From a virus, in the IMG/VR virus record IMGVR_UViG_3300024273_002055, positions 61,054-125,053 of that record: 64,000 nucleotides of DNA; one strand, 5' to 3'. Shown one piece after another: positions 18,620 to 28,606 of this stretch; positions within the stretch are counted from its first letter, which is position 1, and each line of letters begins with the position of its first letter. Position numbers and translations under genes: made by a program. The notes below the pieces were generated by a model. It was not told the DNA's origin. It ran no database searches and worked only from the letters and a program-made list of their open reading frames with translations.

Positions 18620-21600
18620 CTATGTACTTTGCCTTCTAGTAAAGTATCCTCCAACATCTGTAGATAATGGTGGGTCATCATTAGCATCGGCTCCGAAAGC
18701 GCCAATTATATTAAATGACAAAGTTACCTTACACCACATCGGCTGTACTTTTCCGCCATCAAAGGTCCACGGAGAGCTGGCATAGTCATAAGCAACACTA
18801 TTAACTAATATGTCATGGTCTAGCCAATCACCTAAAGTTAAATGACAAACTGGTGGTCTTGAAAATGAAAATCCAGCCTGCTGCCTATCTGACGCTCTAT
18901 TTCTCGCTGGTCGAGTCATTTTAGAAATAAACTCCATTCTTTTTACAAAATCCACTTTACTGCCCGAAAAATAAGAGGGTTGAAATATGCTTCTTTTTTT
19001 CATTTCAGATAATTTATCCATAGTATTTTCTACAGAACTTTCAACATAGTTTTCTTTTTTCTCTGTCGTACCAAATGAGTCAAATAATTTATATATATTT
19101 ACTCCATCAGACGTTCTCTCTGTGAAAGTTTGTGCTCTCTGAGCAGCTAAATTAGCTGACTCTTGTGCTGCATCTGCAGCTTCATCTAAAGCTGCAGCCT
19201 GTCTATTTAACTCTTGATTTTCACTAAGTCGAGTTTTTTCTTTTTCTCCACCTCTCCAAGGGGGAAACGGTGGAGGCGGAGGTGGCTGCCTATTATTCAT
19301 TGTAGCATTGGCTTCCGCTCTTAACTCATCTGCCTGAGCACTATCTTGAGTTCTTATTGATGAAAACTTATTATTAAATGTTTCAGTTATCTTACTAACC
19401 TGTCCCGTCTCTTCGCTAAACTCATAACCAATATCTACCTCAGTTGCAAAATCAGTCAAAACCCAAAAAGAAACACTTCCATCCCTAGAGGAAGAGCCAT
19501 ATGTGTATATTGGTTCAGGTCTACCCAGGAAAGTTGTGGAATTCCAAGTTGCACTATCTCCATGATTAAAAGACTCTATATATGCGGGAAATGACATTGC
19601 AGAACCTTCTATTGCTGGTATAGAGTAATTTGTTAAAACAAACCTCAAAGTCTCTGCACCTTGTGGAGCATATGGATTCTTAATGCTATATCTATTATAC
19701 GACTTTTTTAAAGTTCCATCAGATTTTTTACCCAAAACAAAAACGCTAGACGTACCTTCTGAACCTTGCACGTTGAAATTTTGTGCAAATTCAATCCTAT
19801 CATCGGAGGCTATAGTATCTATGATATGCCTAACACCCCTTCTTCTACTACCGCCTTTGTCAAAATCAATCTCTATTGAATCTGAAGTATTTGTTTGGGA
19901 CGCCATATCTACACCTGAACCCAAACCATCTTCATTGTCTAAGTTTGATATTGCCGTAGGCCTTAATAGCCTTTCTGCAGAATCAGATAAATACGTTCCT
20001 TGATTTTCTGCAATAACTTCTGCAGGTGTAGTATTGGTTCTAACTTGCAGCCTCTTTTGTATTCCAGTCTTGCTTATTAATTCTTGAAATCCAGAAGAGC
20101 CAAAATTTCTCAACCCTTCAATTGCACCTTGTACTCCTTTATCATAAGTTTCTCCCGGTCTACTTTGAAAAGTATTTTGTTGTATATTATGTAATGAAAT
20201 TAAGTTCGTTACAAAACCTACGCTAGAAGGAGATGAGTAAAATCCTAGACCGTCATCAACCCTAGATGTGTCATCCACCAAAGAAGTACCGTAGGTTCCA
20301 ATGATGTTTTCTCCACCTTCTATTTTTGACAAACTACTTAAAGAATTTCTTTGATTTAGATATTCTCTACCTCCTGGACTTAGTTGTGTAGATGATGCTT
20401 CATCTAAAAACTTTATAGACTCTTCATCATCAAAAACAGATTTTAAATTTTCTTTATCACCATTTAACAACTTTTGAGTAGTTCTAAATATAGCTCCTGA
20501 AATCTCTAGCCTAGACACCCCAACAAAAGTGCTAGTACCTTCAAGTATAATGTTGGCACCCAAATTAAATCTGCTAGGATTTTTTGCTAACTGGTCATTT
20601 CTAAAGACTTTAGAAATTTGAGACACATCTTTAGCATTAGAAACATTAGAAGACGTTTGACTTTCTCTGTCAGGCTTAGAAACTTCTCCTAAATCTGTAT
20701 CATTATCTATGTTATTATTTGTGTTACTATCTCTAAATCCTATAGAATTATTTGCCAAGTCTTCAGGCTGAGCTATATTGCTATATAAATTATTTAATCT
20801 ATCTGCAGCTGAATCTTCCTCTAAATTACTATCACCAGGGACATTAGTGGCTAAGCTAGTAGAAAGATATTGAAAACTATCTCCAACTAGTTCAGAGTTT
20901 GAAGGAACATTTGGCACTAAATTAGAATCTCTAAAAGCCTCTGAGTCATCTTCTAAGCTAGAGTCTATAGGAGAGTTGGAAGATATATCGTCATTCCTAA
21001 AAACAATAGAATCTTCTGACAAATCAGTTTTCACAGGCTTGTTTGAAGATAAGTCTTCTTGCCTGAACTCTTCAGATTGATTCTCTAGATTTGTATTTTT
21101 TATTTTGTTACTAGACAAATCTTCTTCCCTAAAAGGAAAGCTATCTGACTCTAAATCAGTTTTGCTGGGTGTGTTGTAAGATAGGTCGTCCTGCCTGTAA
21201 ACGCCAGAGTCAAAATCTAAATTTGATGTAATCTTATTATTTGAAGATAAGTCGTCTTCTCTAAGTTCAATAGAATCATTTTCTAAATTTGTATTGTTAG
21301 GAACATTATTTTGAAGGTCTTCCTGCCTAAAACCTTTTGAGTCGTCTTCTAAGTTTGTAGTTTTTAATTTATTTCTAGAGGTGGATTCGTTTCTAAAAGG
21401 CTCAGAATCGCTGTCTAAATTAATTTCTATATTTTCATTTTTTGAATCTATAGAATTTCTGTAAACTGATGAGTCTGATTCTAAATCACTTTTTATTTTA
21501 ATATTTTTACTTAAAACTTCACTTCTAAAAGGTTCAGAATCTCCATCTAAACTCGTTTTAGATTTATCATTTTTAGCTAAAGTGTCTGCTCTATAATTTT

Positions 21601-22561
21601 GACTTTCTTTTTCTAAGTTAGAATTTTTATTATTATTATTTGACTCATTTGAACTCCTATAGACAATGGAATCATTCTCTAAGTTAGTACCATTTTCTAC
21701 ATTGTTCTTTAATGAATTAGACCTATACAAAGAGCTTTCAGACTCTAGATTTGTATTATTTTTTGTATTTTTTGCCTCATTATTGACTCTAATTTCTTCT
21801 GAACTAGATTCGATGCTTAAATTCTCTTCTTTGTTTTTTAAAATTAAAGAGTTTCTTTTAGACTCTGAGACATTAAGCAAGTCATTATTTTTACTTAAAT
21901 TCTTTGATTCATTATTTTCTCTAGGAGTATTAGAGTCTACTTCTAAATTTGTTAATTTTCTTACATTGTTTTTAACATTATCATGTCTAGCTGTTTCATT
22001 TTCTATCTCAACTCTAGAATTGTAAGGGTCGTTATCTGATATGATATTTTTTAATAATGATTTCTCTCTATATTCTGCAGAAGATGATTCAATGTTTGAA
22101 TTTTCTTTTTTATTTTTTCTAAAGTTTTCATTTCTAGCTTCTTTAGATATTGAATCTATATTTTTAAATATGCTAATATTTTTACTGACAGCACTCTTTC
22201 TAGATTCTTCTGCAAAATCTTCTAAACTTTTAGACGATTCTACCAATCTATTTTTAGATTCTAACCTTTTTCTTTGTAAGTCCCCACTTTCTTCAAGACT
22301 TTTTTGATTAGATACAAGATTTCTTGTTAAAGCTTCTCTTATTATTTGAGAATCTATTTCTAAGTCGCTATTTGAAATGACATTTTTTGAAAGATTACCC
22401 TCTCTAGTCTGTGAATATAAGACATCATATATGTCTTTAGGTTTCTCTAAGTTCTTAGATAGTAATTTACCTCTTACTTCGTTTGAGTAATCAGAAAAGA
22501 AAGCATCTAGCCCATTCCTTCTTTCAAATTCTTCAAATGTTTCATCGTAAGGTACACCCAT
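18620..22561 (-). CDS. Baseplate/tail protein with ~29 copies of a 22-residue repeat
   Basis: A 1313-residue structural protein. Residues about 30-665 consist of some 29 head-to-tail 22-residue repeats of the type R-x-x-x-L-S-x-N-x-x-x-x-(T/S)-(N/D)-L-E-x-(D/E)-S-x-x-(F/Y), rich in Asn, Ser, Glu and Asp. A middle region follows. The C-terminal 450 residues are globular and beta-rich, with NPYAPQGAETLRFVLTNYSI, PIYTYGSSSRDGSVSFWV and VCHLTLGDWLDHDILVNSVAYDY, consistent with a baseplate component. A short proline run (RQPPPPPPFPPW) separates two parts of that region, followed by an Ala/Glu-rich coiled coil. It lies between the tape measure and the LysM-like gene. The repeats probably form a long fibrous or solenoid arm. 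A TATTTAT motif lies 17 bases upstream. Confidence 0.75.
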   Translation of the reverse strand: MGVPYDETFEEFERRNGLDAFFSDYSNEVRGKLLSKNLEKPKDIYDVLYSQTREGNLSKNVISNSDLEIDSQIIREALTRNLVSNQKSLEESGDLQRKRLESKNRLVESSKSLEDFAEESRKSAVSKNISIFKNIDSISKEARNENFRKNKKENSNIESSSAEYREKSLLKNIISDNDPYNSRVEIENETARHDNVKNNVRKLTNLEVDSNTPRENNESKNLSKNNDLLNVSESKRNSLILKNKEENLSIESSSEEIRVNNEAKNTKNNTNLESESSLYRSNSLKNNVENGTNLENDSIVYRSSNESNNNNKNSNLEKESQNYRADTLAKNDKSKTSLDGDSEPFRSEVLSKNIKIKSDLESDSSVYRNSIDSKNENIEINLDSDSEPFRNESTSRNKLKTTNLEDDSKGFRQEDLQNNVPNNTNLENDSIELREDDLSSNNKITSNLDFDSGVYRQDDLSYNTPSKTDLESDSFPFREEDLSSNKIKNTNLENQSEEFRQEDLSSNKPVKTDLSEDSIVFRNDDISSNSPIDSSLEDDSEAFRDSNLVPNVPSNSELVGDSFQYLSTSLATNVPGDSNLEEDSAADRLNNLYSNIAQPEDLANNSIGFRDSNTNNNIDNDTDLGEVSKPDRESQTSSNVSNAKDVSQISKVFRNDQLAKNPSRFNLGANIILEGTSTFVGVSRLEISGAIFRTTQKLLNGDKENLKSVFDDEESIKFLDEASSTQLSPGGREYLNQRNSLSSLSKIEGGENIIGTYGTSLVDDTSRVDDGLGFYSSPSSVGFVTNLISLHNIQQNTFQSRPGETYDKGVQGAIEGLRNFGSSGFQELISKTGIQKRLQVRTNTTPAEVIAENQGTYLSDSAERLLRPTAISNLDNEDGLGSGVDMASQTNTSDSIEIDFDKGGSRRRGVRHIIDTIASDDRIEFAQNFNVQGSEGTSSVFVLGKKSDGTLKKSYNRYSIKNPYAPQGAETLRFVLTNYSIPAIEGSAMSFPAYIESFNHGDSATWNSTTFLGRPEPIYTYGSSSRDGSVSFWVLTDFATEVDIGYEFSEETGQVSKITETFNNKFSSIRTQDSAQADELRAEANATMNNRQPPPPPPFPPWRGGEKEKTRLSENQELNRQAAALDEAADAAQESANLAAQRAQTFTERTSDGVNIYKLFDSFGTTEKKENYVESSVENTMDKLSEMKKRSIFQPSYFSGSKVDFVKRMEFISKMTRPARNRASDRQQAGFSFSRPPVCHLTLGDWLDHDILVNSVAYDYASSPWTFDGGKVQPMWCKVTLSFNIIGAFGADANDDPPLSTDVGGYFTRRQST
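20580..22480 (-). repeat. Tandem 66-base (22-codon) repeat array
   Basis: About 29 in-frame degenerate units inside the preceding gene. Each unit holds an Arg, then three residues, a conserved Asn about 7 residues on, then (N/D)LE and a Ser before the next Arg. Units in the middle (for example EEDLSSNKIKNTNLENQSEE) are most alike; edge units are diverged. Confidence 0.85.
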
Positions 22562-22578
22562 CTCTTTGTTCTTTATAT

Positions 22579-22585
22579 ATAAATA
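22579..22585 (-). promoter_or_regulatory. Putative phage promoter (TATTTAT)
   Basis: AATATTTATATATAA on the coding strand, 17 bases before ATG 22561. Confidence 0.4.
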
Positions 22586-22615
22586 TTTTTAAATAAAAAT
22601 AATGTACCTTAATTA

Positions 22616-25600
22616 TTAACTGCTATGCTTAGTGTCTTTTAGAATTATTTCTTGAAGTTGTTTACCGTCTATTTGAAGTTGTACAATATGAGTTACTTTT
22701 GAAGATTCTGCTTTATTTACTTCTGCAACAAACTTACCCATCTCAGCACCACCTTCAGCCATTATTTCAGCTAATTGCTCTAACTTCTTAACATTCATCC
22801 CCTTCACTGCAGACTCTAGCTGTATAACTCCTGCGGCCATTCTTTCAATTCCGTCAGCTCCCATAGCTAAGTTTGGACCCAAACTAACCATGGTGCCCTT
22901 AAGTTCATGTAGAGCCCCTAACATCATTGACATACCATACAAAGCAATCGGATTAAACATCAGCATACCTGCTATCGCAAAAAGAGCAAGAGCTGGTCCT
23001 AACGTAGCTAACCCATTTGCCAAACTAGTCAATCCTGACCAATTTGGTTTTGTCAACCCTATTAATAAAGGGGCTGCAAGGGCCAACATTGGGGCGGCTG
23101 AAGCTAACAGGGCAGCGCCTACAAGCAAGCTAAATCCTGACCAAATAATTCCTATACCAAATGAGCCAATCGCCTCTGCAAATGGAGCTAAACCACTCCA
23201 GTCTGCATCTTTTATCTGCTCTAAGGGCTCCATTGCAGAAACTAAGTACTCTCCTGCTTGAGCCATTGCGTAGGCGCCAATCAATAATGCAATACCTGCT
23301 ATAGCCAAAGCTCCTGCCCCTATCAATAAGAAAGGCATTGCAAACGCCATTCCCACACCCAACAAAGTTAATAGTCCAACAACTAGAATTGCTACACCCA
23401 CACCAGCAAGCACATTCAACCAATCTACATCAGACAGCATTTGTGCAGCATATGCAAATGGTATTAATGCAATTCCCATTATGCCCATAGCCGCAGCTCC
23501 CATCATAACGTCTTTCATTTTCATTTTGCCAAGTATTTTCATTGCTAACCACAAACCACCAGCCATAATTACCATAGATGCTGCAGCTGCAGCAAGTTGA
23601 GCTCCGTCAGGACTTCCTGAAGCAGCTATTCCTAACATAAACAGACCAACTGAAGCTCCGATTACCGTTAGTGCAACTCCAAGTTTTAAAATGTCTTGAT
23701 ATTTAACTGATTTAAATGATTTTATACCCATAGCTAAAGACTTTATCCAACCTCCACTCGCAGATTTACCTGGGCTTGCTGGAGGTTTCGGCCCCTGAAG
23801 GTTTTCAGTTACAGGGTCACCTCCGCCACCACCGGGTAACAGACTTTTAAGCCCCTTCATAAGACCTCCTCCTGACGAACCTATAGCAAAACCTTTACCT
23901 TGCATAATACCATTTGCAAAAGCCTTGGCTGGTCCGAACAAAACTGCCATAGCTACCATCAACACTCCAAAAACACCCTTAAGAAATGGTCCTGCAGAAT
24001 TAATTGACTGAATCACGTCTGTCAATATCTGTATAACAGGTTGGAAAAATGGCACTAAAGTGTTGATGACAGACTGTTTTAAAGCTTCAACAGAATCCTT
24101 AAGACCTTGATTTTGTTTAGCTTGGTCTTCTAATGTCTTCTTCTTTTTTTCTTCAGCAGCAATTGCATCCTTAATAGAACCTGCTGATATATCTGAAAAC
24201 TCATCAATACCTTCCATTTCACCCATAAACTCAAGTTTACCTCCCTCTCCAACTTTAGTCATTTGCATTAAATACGCTTTTTGCTTGTCATCTAAACCAT
24301 CCAAGCTCGCACCAAGACCTCCAAGTAGGTCCGTTTTATTCATATCTTCTGCATTTTGACCAATCATATTAGTCAAACTTTCCATAGATTGACCAGTTGC
24401 ATCTGAAACCATTTGTAGTCTGTCAGTATCTACTGCATCAAACTCTAATTTCCCAGTTTCAGAGTTAAACGTACCTATGTCTTTACCCATTTCACCCAAC
24501 AACTTCTGAAGTTCCTCTGGACCTTTACGTGCAGCAGAAAGCAATTGCATTGGGTCTATAGCAGCAAAAGAGCCTCCTGCCAACTGCAGTTCTGCAGCCA
24601 TCTCCATTGCACCCTCTATATTTCTTGCTCTTTTACCAGTTTCAAAAATGTCATCAACGTTCATACCTAAGCGCTTAGACTCTAAAACCATCCTTCTCAT
24701 GGAGGCTTCTCCTCCTACAAATCCCATTGTACGCATTTTAGACATGTTTTTGGACATCTCTTTCATTACTTCATTTCCACTAACTCCATAAGCTGCAGCG
24801 TCTTTCATAGTTTGTGCTGCATCTTCCTCCATCTGTTTTATACCTCCACCAAACTTCACATATTCCTTTGATAGCTTAGACATTTCTGCTGTATTCAACC
24901 CAGTTGACTTACCCATTGCAGCCATACTTTCAGCAGCTTCAGCCAACACTTCAAAATTTGTAGTACGAAGGTCTTGACTTAACTGACCCATAGCTTCAGC
25001 AGTTTCTCCTACGCTCATTCCAAATCTAGCCGTTTCAGAGGTTAGTGCAGCCATTCCAGCAGTGTTTTCACTAAAATTTATGCTCGTTTTCATTTGAGCA
25101 TCTTTTATTGTTCTGTCGTATTCTAAAGCCGAACCTATTAAAGCATCTAACTTAAATGACTTAGTCAATTTGGCACCCATTGCACTCAACCCTTTACCCA
25201 TGTCGAAAACGGTCTCTTGAACGTCATCCATCTGGTCTTTAGTTATATCTAGTTGAGTATTTAAATCTTGACTCTCAGCCAAAGCATTTTGAAAGGGTTC
25301 TACTAAATTTGCTGGCAAATCTGCTTCATTAACTATTTTGTTAACTAAATCATCTCCATAATCACCCATCTCTTGTAATACAGCACTAATACTAACACCC
25401 TCACCTCCAGCTTTTTCAAAAGCTTCTGCAAGTTTCTCTGCCTCCTCAGTGCTTAGCCCTAACTTATCAGCTAACTCTCCAGAACTTTCTAAAGATACTC
25501 CTAGACCTTCTGCTATATCATTAAAAGTTTTATCTAAAGCAGCTGAAGCAGTTTGGGCATCAGCCTCAATAGATTTAGCTGTGGCTTCCAATTCTGCCAA

Positions 25601-25792
25601 TTTTGCATTATATTCATCGTTAGTTAGGTTTCTAAAAAACTCATTTCCTCCAATACCAAGAAAAGTATTTGAAAGCGAATTAACCATAGTTTGCTGTTGC
25701 TCCATAGATTTTGAAGCTTGTTCCATGGCAGCATTATATGCCTGAGCTCTCTTAAGAGCGTCACCACTAATTCCTTTTTCGTTTGCTGCCAT
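22616..25792 (-). CDS. Tape measure protein
   Basis: A 1058-residue protein with the composition of a tail tape measure. The N-terminal 550 residues are helical and Ala/Glu/Lys/Met-rich. A Gly-rich hinge follows (near LLPGGGGGDPVTE). Several hydrophobic segments between about 600 and 990 could insert in the host membrane on ejection (for example GVLMVAMAVLFG, MVIMAGGLWLAMKIL, VAILVVGLLTLLGVGMAF and ALAIAGIALLIGAYAM). It would set tail length and help form the DNA entry channel. Position between tail membrane protein and baseplate genes supports this. The C-terminal 60 residues are again hydrophilic. A TATTTAT motif precedes it. Confidence 0.85.
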   Translation of the reverse strand: MAANEKGISGDALKRAQAYNAAMEQASKSMEQQQTMVNSLSNTFLGIGGNEFFRNLTNDEYNAKLAELEATAKSIEADAQTASAALDKTFNDIAEGLGVSLESSGELADKLGLSTEEAEKLAEAFEKAGGEGVSISAVLQEMGDYGDDLVNKIVNEADLPANLVEPFQNALAESQDLNTQLDITKDQMDDVQETVFDMGKGLSAMGAKLTKSFKLDALIGSALEYDRTIKDAQMKTSINFSENTAGMAALTSETARFGMSVGETAEAMGQLSQDLRTTNFEVLAEAAESMAAMGKSTGLNTAEMSKLSKEYVKFGGGIKQMEEDAAQTMKDAAAYGVSGNEVMKEMSKNMSKMRTMGFVGGEASMRRMVLESKRLGMNVDDIFETGKRARNIEGAMEMAAELQLAGGSFAAIDPMQLLSAARKGPEELQKLLGEMGKDIGTFNSETGKLEFDAVDTDRLQMVSDATGQSMESLTNMIGQNAEDMNKTDLLGGLGASLDGLDDKQKAYLMQMTKVGEGGKLEFMGEMEGIDEFSDISAGSIKDAIAAEEKKKKTLEDQAKQNQGLKDSVEALKQSVINTLVPFFQPVIQILTDVIQSINSAGPFLKGVFGVLMVAMAVLFGPAKAFANGIMQGKGFAIGSSGGGLMKGLKSLLPGGGGGDPVTENLQGPKPPASPGKSASGGWIKSLAMGIKSFKSVKYQDILKLGVALTVIGASVGLFMLGIAASGSPDGAQLAAAAASMVIMAGGLWLAMKILGKMKMKDVMMGAAAMGIMGIALIPFAYAAQMLSDVDWLNVLAGVGVAILVVGLLTLLGVGMAFAMPFLLIGAGALAIAGIALLIGAYAMAQAGEYLVSAMEPLEQIKDADWSGLAPFAEAIGSFGIGIIWSGFSLLVGAALLASAAPMLALAAPLLIGLTKPNWSGLTSLANGLATLGPALALFAIAGMLMFNPIALYGMSMMLGALHELKGTMVSLGPNLAMGADGIERMAAGVIQLESAVKGMNVKKLEQLAEIMAEGGAEMGKFVAEVNKAESSKVTHIVQLQIDGKQLQEIILKDTKHSS

Positions 25793-25812
25793 TTTATAAA
25801 CTTATATTAATA

Positions 25813-25819
25813 ATAAATA
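25813..25819 (-). promoter_or_regulatory. Putative phage promoter (TATTTAT)
   Basis: ATATTTATTATTAATA on the coding strand, 20 bases before the tape measure start. Confidence 0.4.
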
Positions 25820-25858
25820 TAGTTCAATAAAAATAATTAATTTTAAATTAAAGTAAAC

Positions 25859-25890
25859 AAAAAAAAAGGATGACACATGCCATCCTTTTT
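25859..25890 (-). terminator. Rho-independent terminator
   Basis: AAAAAGGATG (25863-25872) pairs perfectly with CATCCTTTTT (25881-25890) around an eight-base loop. A T tract follows on the minus strand. It ends the transcript of the membrane protein gene 25919-26482 and isolates the tape measure unit. Confidence 0.8.
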
Positions 25891-25918
25891 AAATATATTT
25901 TAAACAATTTTATCAATT

Positions 25919-26482
25919 TCACTTTTTCCCTCCATGAAAATCTCTTAAATAACTTTCTCTTTGATTTGGTGTCATTGATTGCATTTTAGAATTCATCCAA
26001 GAGGTTGTTGCGCCCATAGCGTCCTCTAAATGGTTTGTATTTGTTTTGTAATAAGCTCTAGAGCCACCTCTTCTAATGCCGCCCGCTCCAGGTACAACGT
26101 TAAGAGGTCTTCCAACTGGGTTTTGGTTCCATCCACCAATTATCCAAATTCCTCTAATACACTGAATAATTAAATATATACAAAATACGCCACGCATTAA
26201 CACTTGCGTGCCCTCTCCAAAGTTGAAAAAATCTAACAAAGAATTGAACATACTTTGATTAAATAAAAGAAATGCATTTACACTCAAGAAGAACAATCCC
26301 ATGACAATTACAGCTAATGGATTTCTCCAATTCTTGTTTGGTCCTGTAAAAAATAACTGAAAAACAAAAGCAATAAATGTTGCTACTAAATTAGAGTTAA
26401 CATCATTTTTAGTATCATCAGATACCACATTATCACCTGGGTGTTTGCCGTATCTTTTTTCATATTCTTTAAACTTGCTCAT
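25919..26482 (-). CDS. Membrane protein of unknown function in the tail cluster
   Basis: A 187-residue protein with a hydrophilic N terminus (to about residue 30) and three hydrophobic segments: VATFIAFVFQLFF, LAVIVMGLFFLSVNAFLLF and GVFCIYLIIQCIRGIWII. A Gly/Arg-rich stretch (GAGGIRRGGSRAYY) and a polar tail follow. It has no signal peptide or recognisable family. It has its own upstream promoter-like motif and its own terminator, so it may be expressed independently. A virion membrane-penetration or superinfection-related role is possible; neither can be shown. Confidence 0.65.
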   Translation of the reverse strand: MSKFKEYEKRYGKHPGDNVVSDDTKNDVNSNLVATFIAFVFQLFFTGPNKNWRNPLAVIVMGLFFLSVNAFLLFNQSMFNSLLDFFNFGEGTQVLMRGVFCIYLIIQCIRGIWIIGGWNQNPVGRPLNVVPGAGGIRRGGSRAYYKTNTNHLEDAMGATTSWMNSKMQSMTPNQRESYLRDFHGGKK

Positions 26483-26505
26483 AACTTTATTTTTAATGGT
26501 TATTA

Positions 26506-26512
26506 TATAAAC
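26506..26512 (-). promoter_or_regulatory. Variant putative phage promoter (GTTTATA)
   Basis: CGTTTATATAATAA on the coding strand, 23 bases before ATG 26482. This is one mismatch from the TATTTATA form, at the spacing seen elsewhere. Confidence 0.25.
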
Positions 26513-26538
26513 GAATTATTATGAAAAATATTACAATA

Positions 26539-28065
26539 TTAAATAACTTTTTTTAAAATTTTAGATATTGACAACTTTAAACCATCCTCTTTAAGTATGC
26601 CCTGCACTATCTGACTAGGACTTGGTCTTTTGGACTTAGATGTTTTGGCTGCTTTTTTTGTAACCTTTTTGACCTTTGGTTTTGAATTTATTTCTTTTTT
26701 TATGCTATCCATATAGCGTTGAGACACATTGTCAGCAACTATATTATTAATGACTTGTTGTCTAAAATTAGAAAAATAAGACATTATCCTATCTCTTTCT
26801 GCATCTTTATCCTTAAAAGTTTCGCCCTTTTGTTTAGGATATAAGAAAGCTAATGCTGGGTAATTTCCATAACCATCTATCCTGCCTTCTTTTGCTAGTC
26901 TTTTAAAAAAGTTTATATACTTAAAAAACCTTTCAGAATCTATATCTTCTATAAATTTTAAAACTTTTTCTGACAACTCTTTATCGTTATTTAAGTCTAT
27001 TTTATATCCACCAGGCATAGTTTTAAAGCCTGCTCTTTTTGTTTTTAAACTTAATTTACTAAGAACCTCTTCTTCAGAAGAAGACTCTTCACCCTTTTCC
27101 ATCTTCTTCTCTTCGTAATCAGATGTTTTTACCTCTATTGACTGGACGCCTTTGTCTATATTCACAATTCCAGGTATTTGAAAATTACTTCCAATAGTTA
27201 CATAAGACTTTTCAAAGTCTCCAGCACTTCTGTTGTACATTTCCCAAGATACATCTATATCATTTATTTTCATATTCAAAGAGTCATAATCAACTCCTTT
27301 ATCTATTTTGAGCAAATGTTCTGTATCATTATTGTCCACTATTTTTATTTGCAAACCTTTCTTTACTTGTATAATAGATAACTTTTTGTGTTTAGTATTT
27401 TCCTTCGCCATTCTAAGTCCCATAACAAATCCAGAACCAATAGATGAGCCTCCTGACTTAAAGTCCCAAGGCTCTATTTTGTAACCATCTGCACTTCCCA
27501 AATAATAACCATCTACCATCTGACCACCTGTAATGGCACCACCTTTAAAAACGCCCATAAAAGCGCCACTCAGCCACTCTCCTCTAAATGTAATTAACTG
27601 CCCTTTTACTGCACCTCTAGCCTTTCTTTTAGATTTAGTCAACCCTAAAGTCTCAGCCTTCCAAGAGCCTTTAAATATCCAAACTAAAGATGGATGCAAC
27701 TTTTCAACTTTTGCTTGATTTGAAGTATGAACTAATGTTCCCTTTGCACTCGTTTCTTCCTCATCAACTTCAAAAGCTAAATAAGGAATTAATAAGTCGT
27801 CAATTTTTTTTGAATAATTTTCTCCAACCTTATAAAGTCCTGGCTTTCCCATGACTGCCTTTTGTTCGCTATCCGAACCACTTGAAGCTACATATTTTAG
27901 ATAATCTTGATTTGGAGTTTTAGGAGTAGAGCCCTTTGCATCAGAGTCCGTATACCTATTACCGCCTAAACCACCAACAAAAGACTTTAATTTATGACCA
28001 ATGTTGCCCAAAATCTCATCTAACCTTTTTTCAATGTCTTCTATATTGTCTTCGTAATTTTCCAT
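26539..28065 (-). CDS. Hypothetical virion-associated protein
   Basis: A 508-residue protein that I do not recognise. The N terminus is a short acidic helix (NIEDIEKRLDEILGNIG). Residues about 95-240 look beta-rich with many Gly and Trp (IFKGSWKAETL, ITFRGEWLSGAFMGVFKGG, GYYLGSADGYKIEPWDF), as in small beta-barrel or SH3-like repeats. The C-terminal third is helical and basic (VKKVTKKAAKTSKSKRPSPS) and ends in two amphipathic helices (QIVQGILKEDG, SISKILKKVI). It lies 7 bases after the gene 28073-28564 and must share its transcript. Placement within the tail genes suggests a structural or assembly role. Confidence 0.6.
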   Translation of the reverse strand: MENYEDNIEDIEKRLDEILGNIGHKLKSFVGGLGGNRYTDSDAKGSTPKTPNQDYLKYVASSGSDSEQKAVMGKPGLYKVGENYSKKIDDLLIPYLAFEVDEEETSAKGTLVHTSNQAKVEKLHPSLVWIFKGSWKAETLGLTKSKRKARGAVKGQLITFRGEWLSGAFMGVFKGGAITGGQMVDGYYLGSADGYKIEPWDFKSGGSSIGSGFVMGLRMAKENTKHKKLSIIQVKKGLQIKIVDNNDTEHLLKIDKGVDYDSLNMKINDIDVSWEMYNRSAGDFEKSYVTIGSNFQIPGIVNIDKGVQSIEVKTSDYEEKKMEKGEESSSEEEVLSKLSLKTKRAGFKTMPGGYKIDLNNDKELSEKVLKFIEDIDSERFFKYINFFKRLAKEGRIDGYGNYPALAFLYPKQKGETFKDKDAERDRIMSYFSNFRQQVINNIVADNVSQRYMDSIKKEINSKPKVKKVTKKAAKTSKSKRPSPSQIVQGILKEDGLKLSISKILKKVI

Positions 28066-28072
28066 TTTGTTA

Positions 28073-28564
28073 CTATTTAAGTTGTAGCCAATTTCTTACA
28101 TAGTTATTTAAAGCTGCAGTAGGAGTTTTTTTAGACAACAATTTTTTGGTATTTAAAGACAAGTTTCTCAAGTCGTTAATAAGACTTGCACTTATAGCCC
28201 CATTCCTACCAGCTACATCATCAAAGCCTCTTTGCATTAATGATTTATATTGTTTAAATAAATCTTTTATTTTTTCAGAAAAAGATTCCTTATCACCACC
28301 AAAATATGAAGACAACAAAATAGACTCAATTTTTTCAAAAGCATCTTTCATCATCTTTTCACTTTTTTTATCTAAAATATTACTCTTATCAAAAACGGGA
28401 TGTTCGTACCAAGTTTTAACATCTTTTAAATCCTTACTAGATGAATTATTAATACCTTTATCATTTTTTTTTAAATGCTTGAAATTTCCAAACATACCCC
28501 CAGGAGGAGCTTCATTTAAAAATGATTCTCTAATCAACTTTCTTACATAAGATTTACTATTCAT
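28073..28564 (-). CDS. Hypothetical protein with N-terminal LIRE-type helix
   Basis: A 163-residue helical protein that begins SKSYVRKLIRESFLNEAPPG, then a flexible linker and a charged helical body (residues 60-163) with leucine spacing suggestive of a helical bundle. The N-terminal amphipathic helix resembles that of the 573-residue protein at 695-2416 and the C-terminal helix of 42140-42748. No known domain. It is the first gene of a two-gene unit with 26539-28065. A TATTTATA motif lies 23 bases upstream. Confidence 0.6.
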   Translation of the reverse strand: MNSKSYVRKLIRESFLNEAPPGGMFGNFKHLKKNDKGINNSSSKDLKDVKTWYEHPVFDKSNILDKKSEKMMKDAFEKIESILLSSYFGGDKESFSEKIKDLFKQYKSLMQRGFDDVAGRNGAISASLINDLRNLSLNTKKLLSKKTPTAALNNYVRNWLQLK

Positions 28565-28587
28565 AACAATACAGTTTATATATAGAT

Positions 28588-28594
28588 ATAAATA
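28588..28594 (-). promoter_or_regulatory. Putative phage promoter (TATTTAT)
   Basis: CTATTTATATC on the coding strand, 23 bases before ATG 28564 and directly after the terminator of the preceding unit. Confidence 0.45.
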
Positions 28595-28606
28595 GTAAAA
28601 TTTTTA

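Noticed and set aside
19683-20003. Plus-strand frames inside the large minus-strand genes (also at 21666-22025, 59203-59724, 60265-60912 and others)
   Set aside because: They mirror coding sequence on the minus strand, have repetitive Ser/Phe/Val composition, and no motif or promoter.
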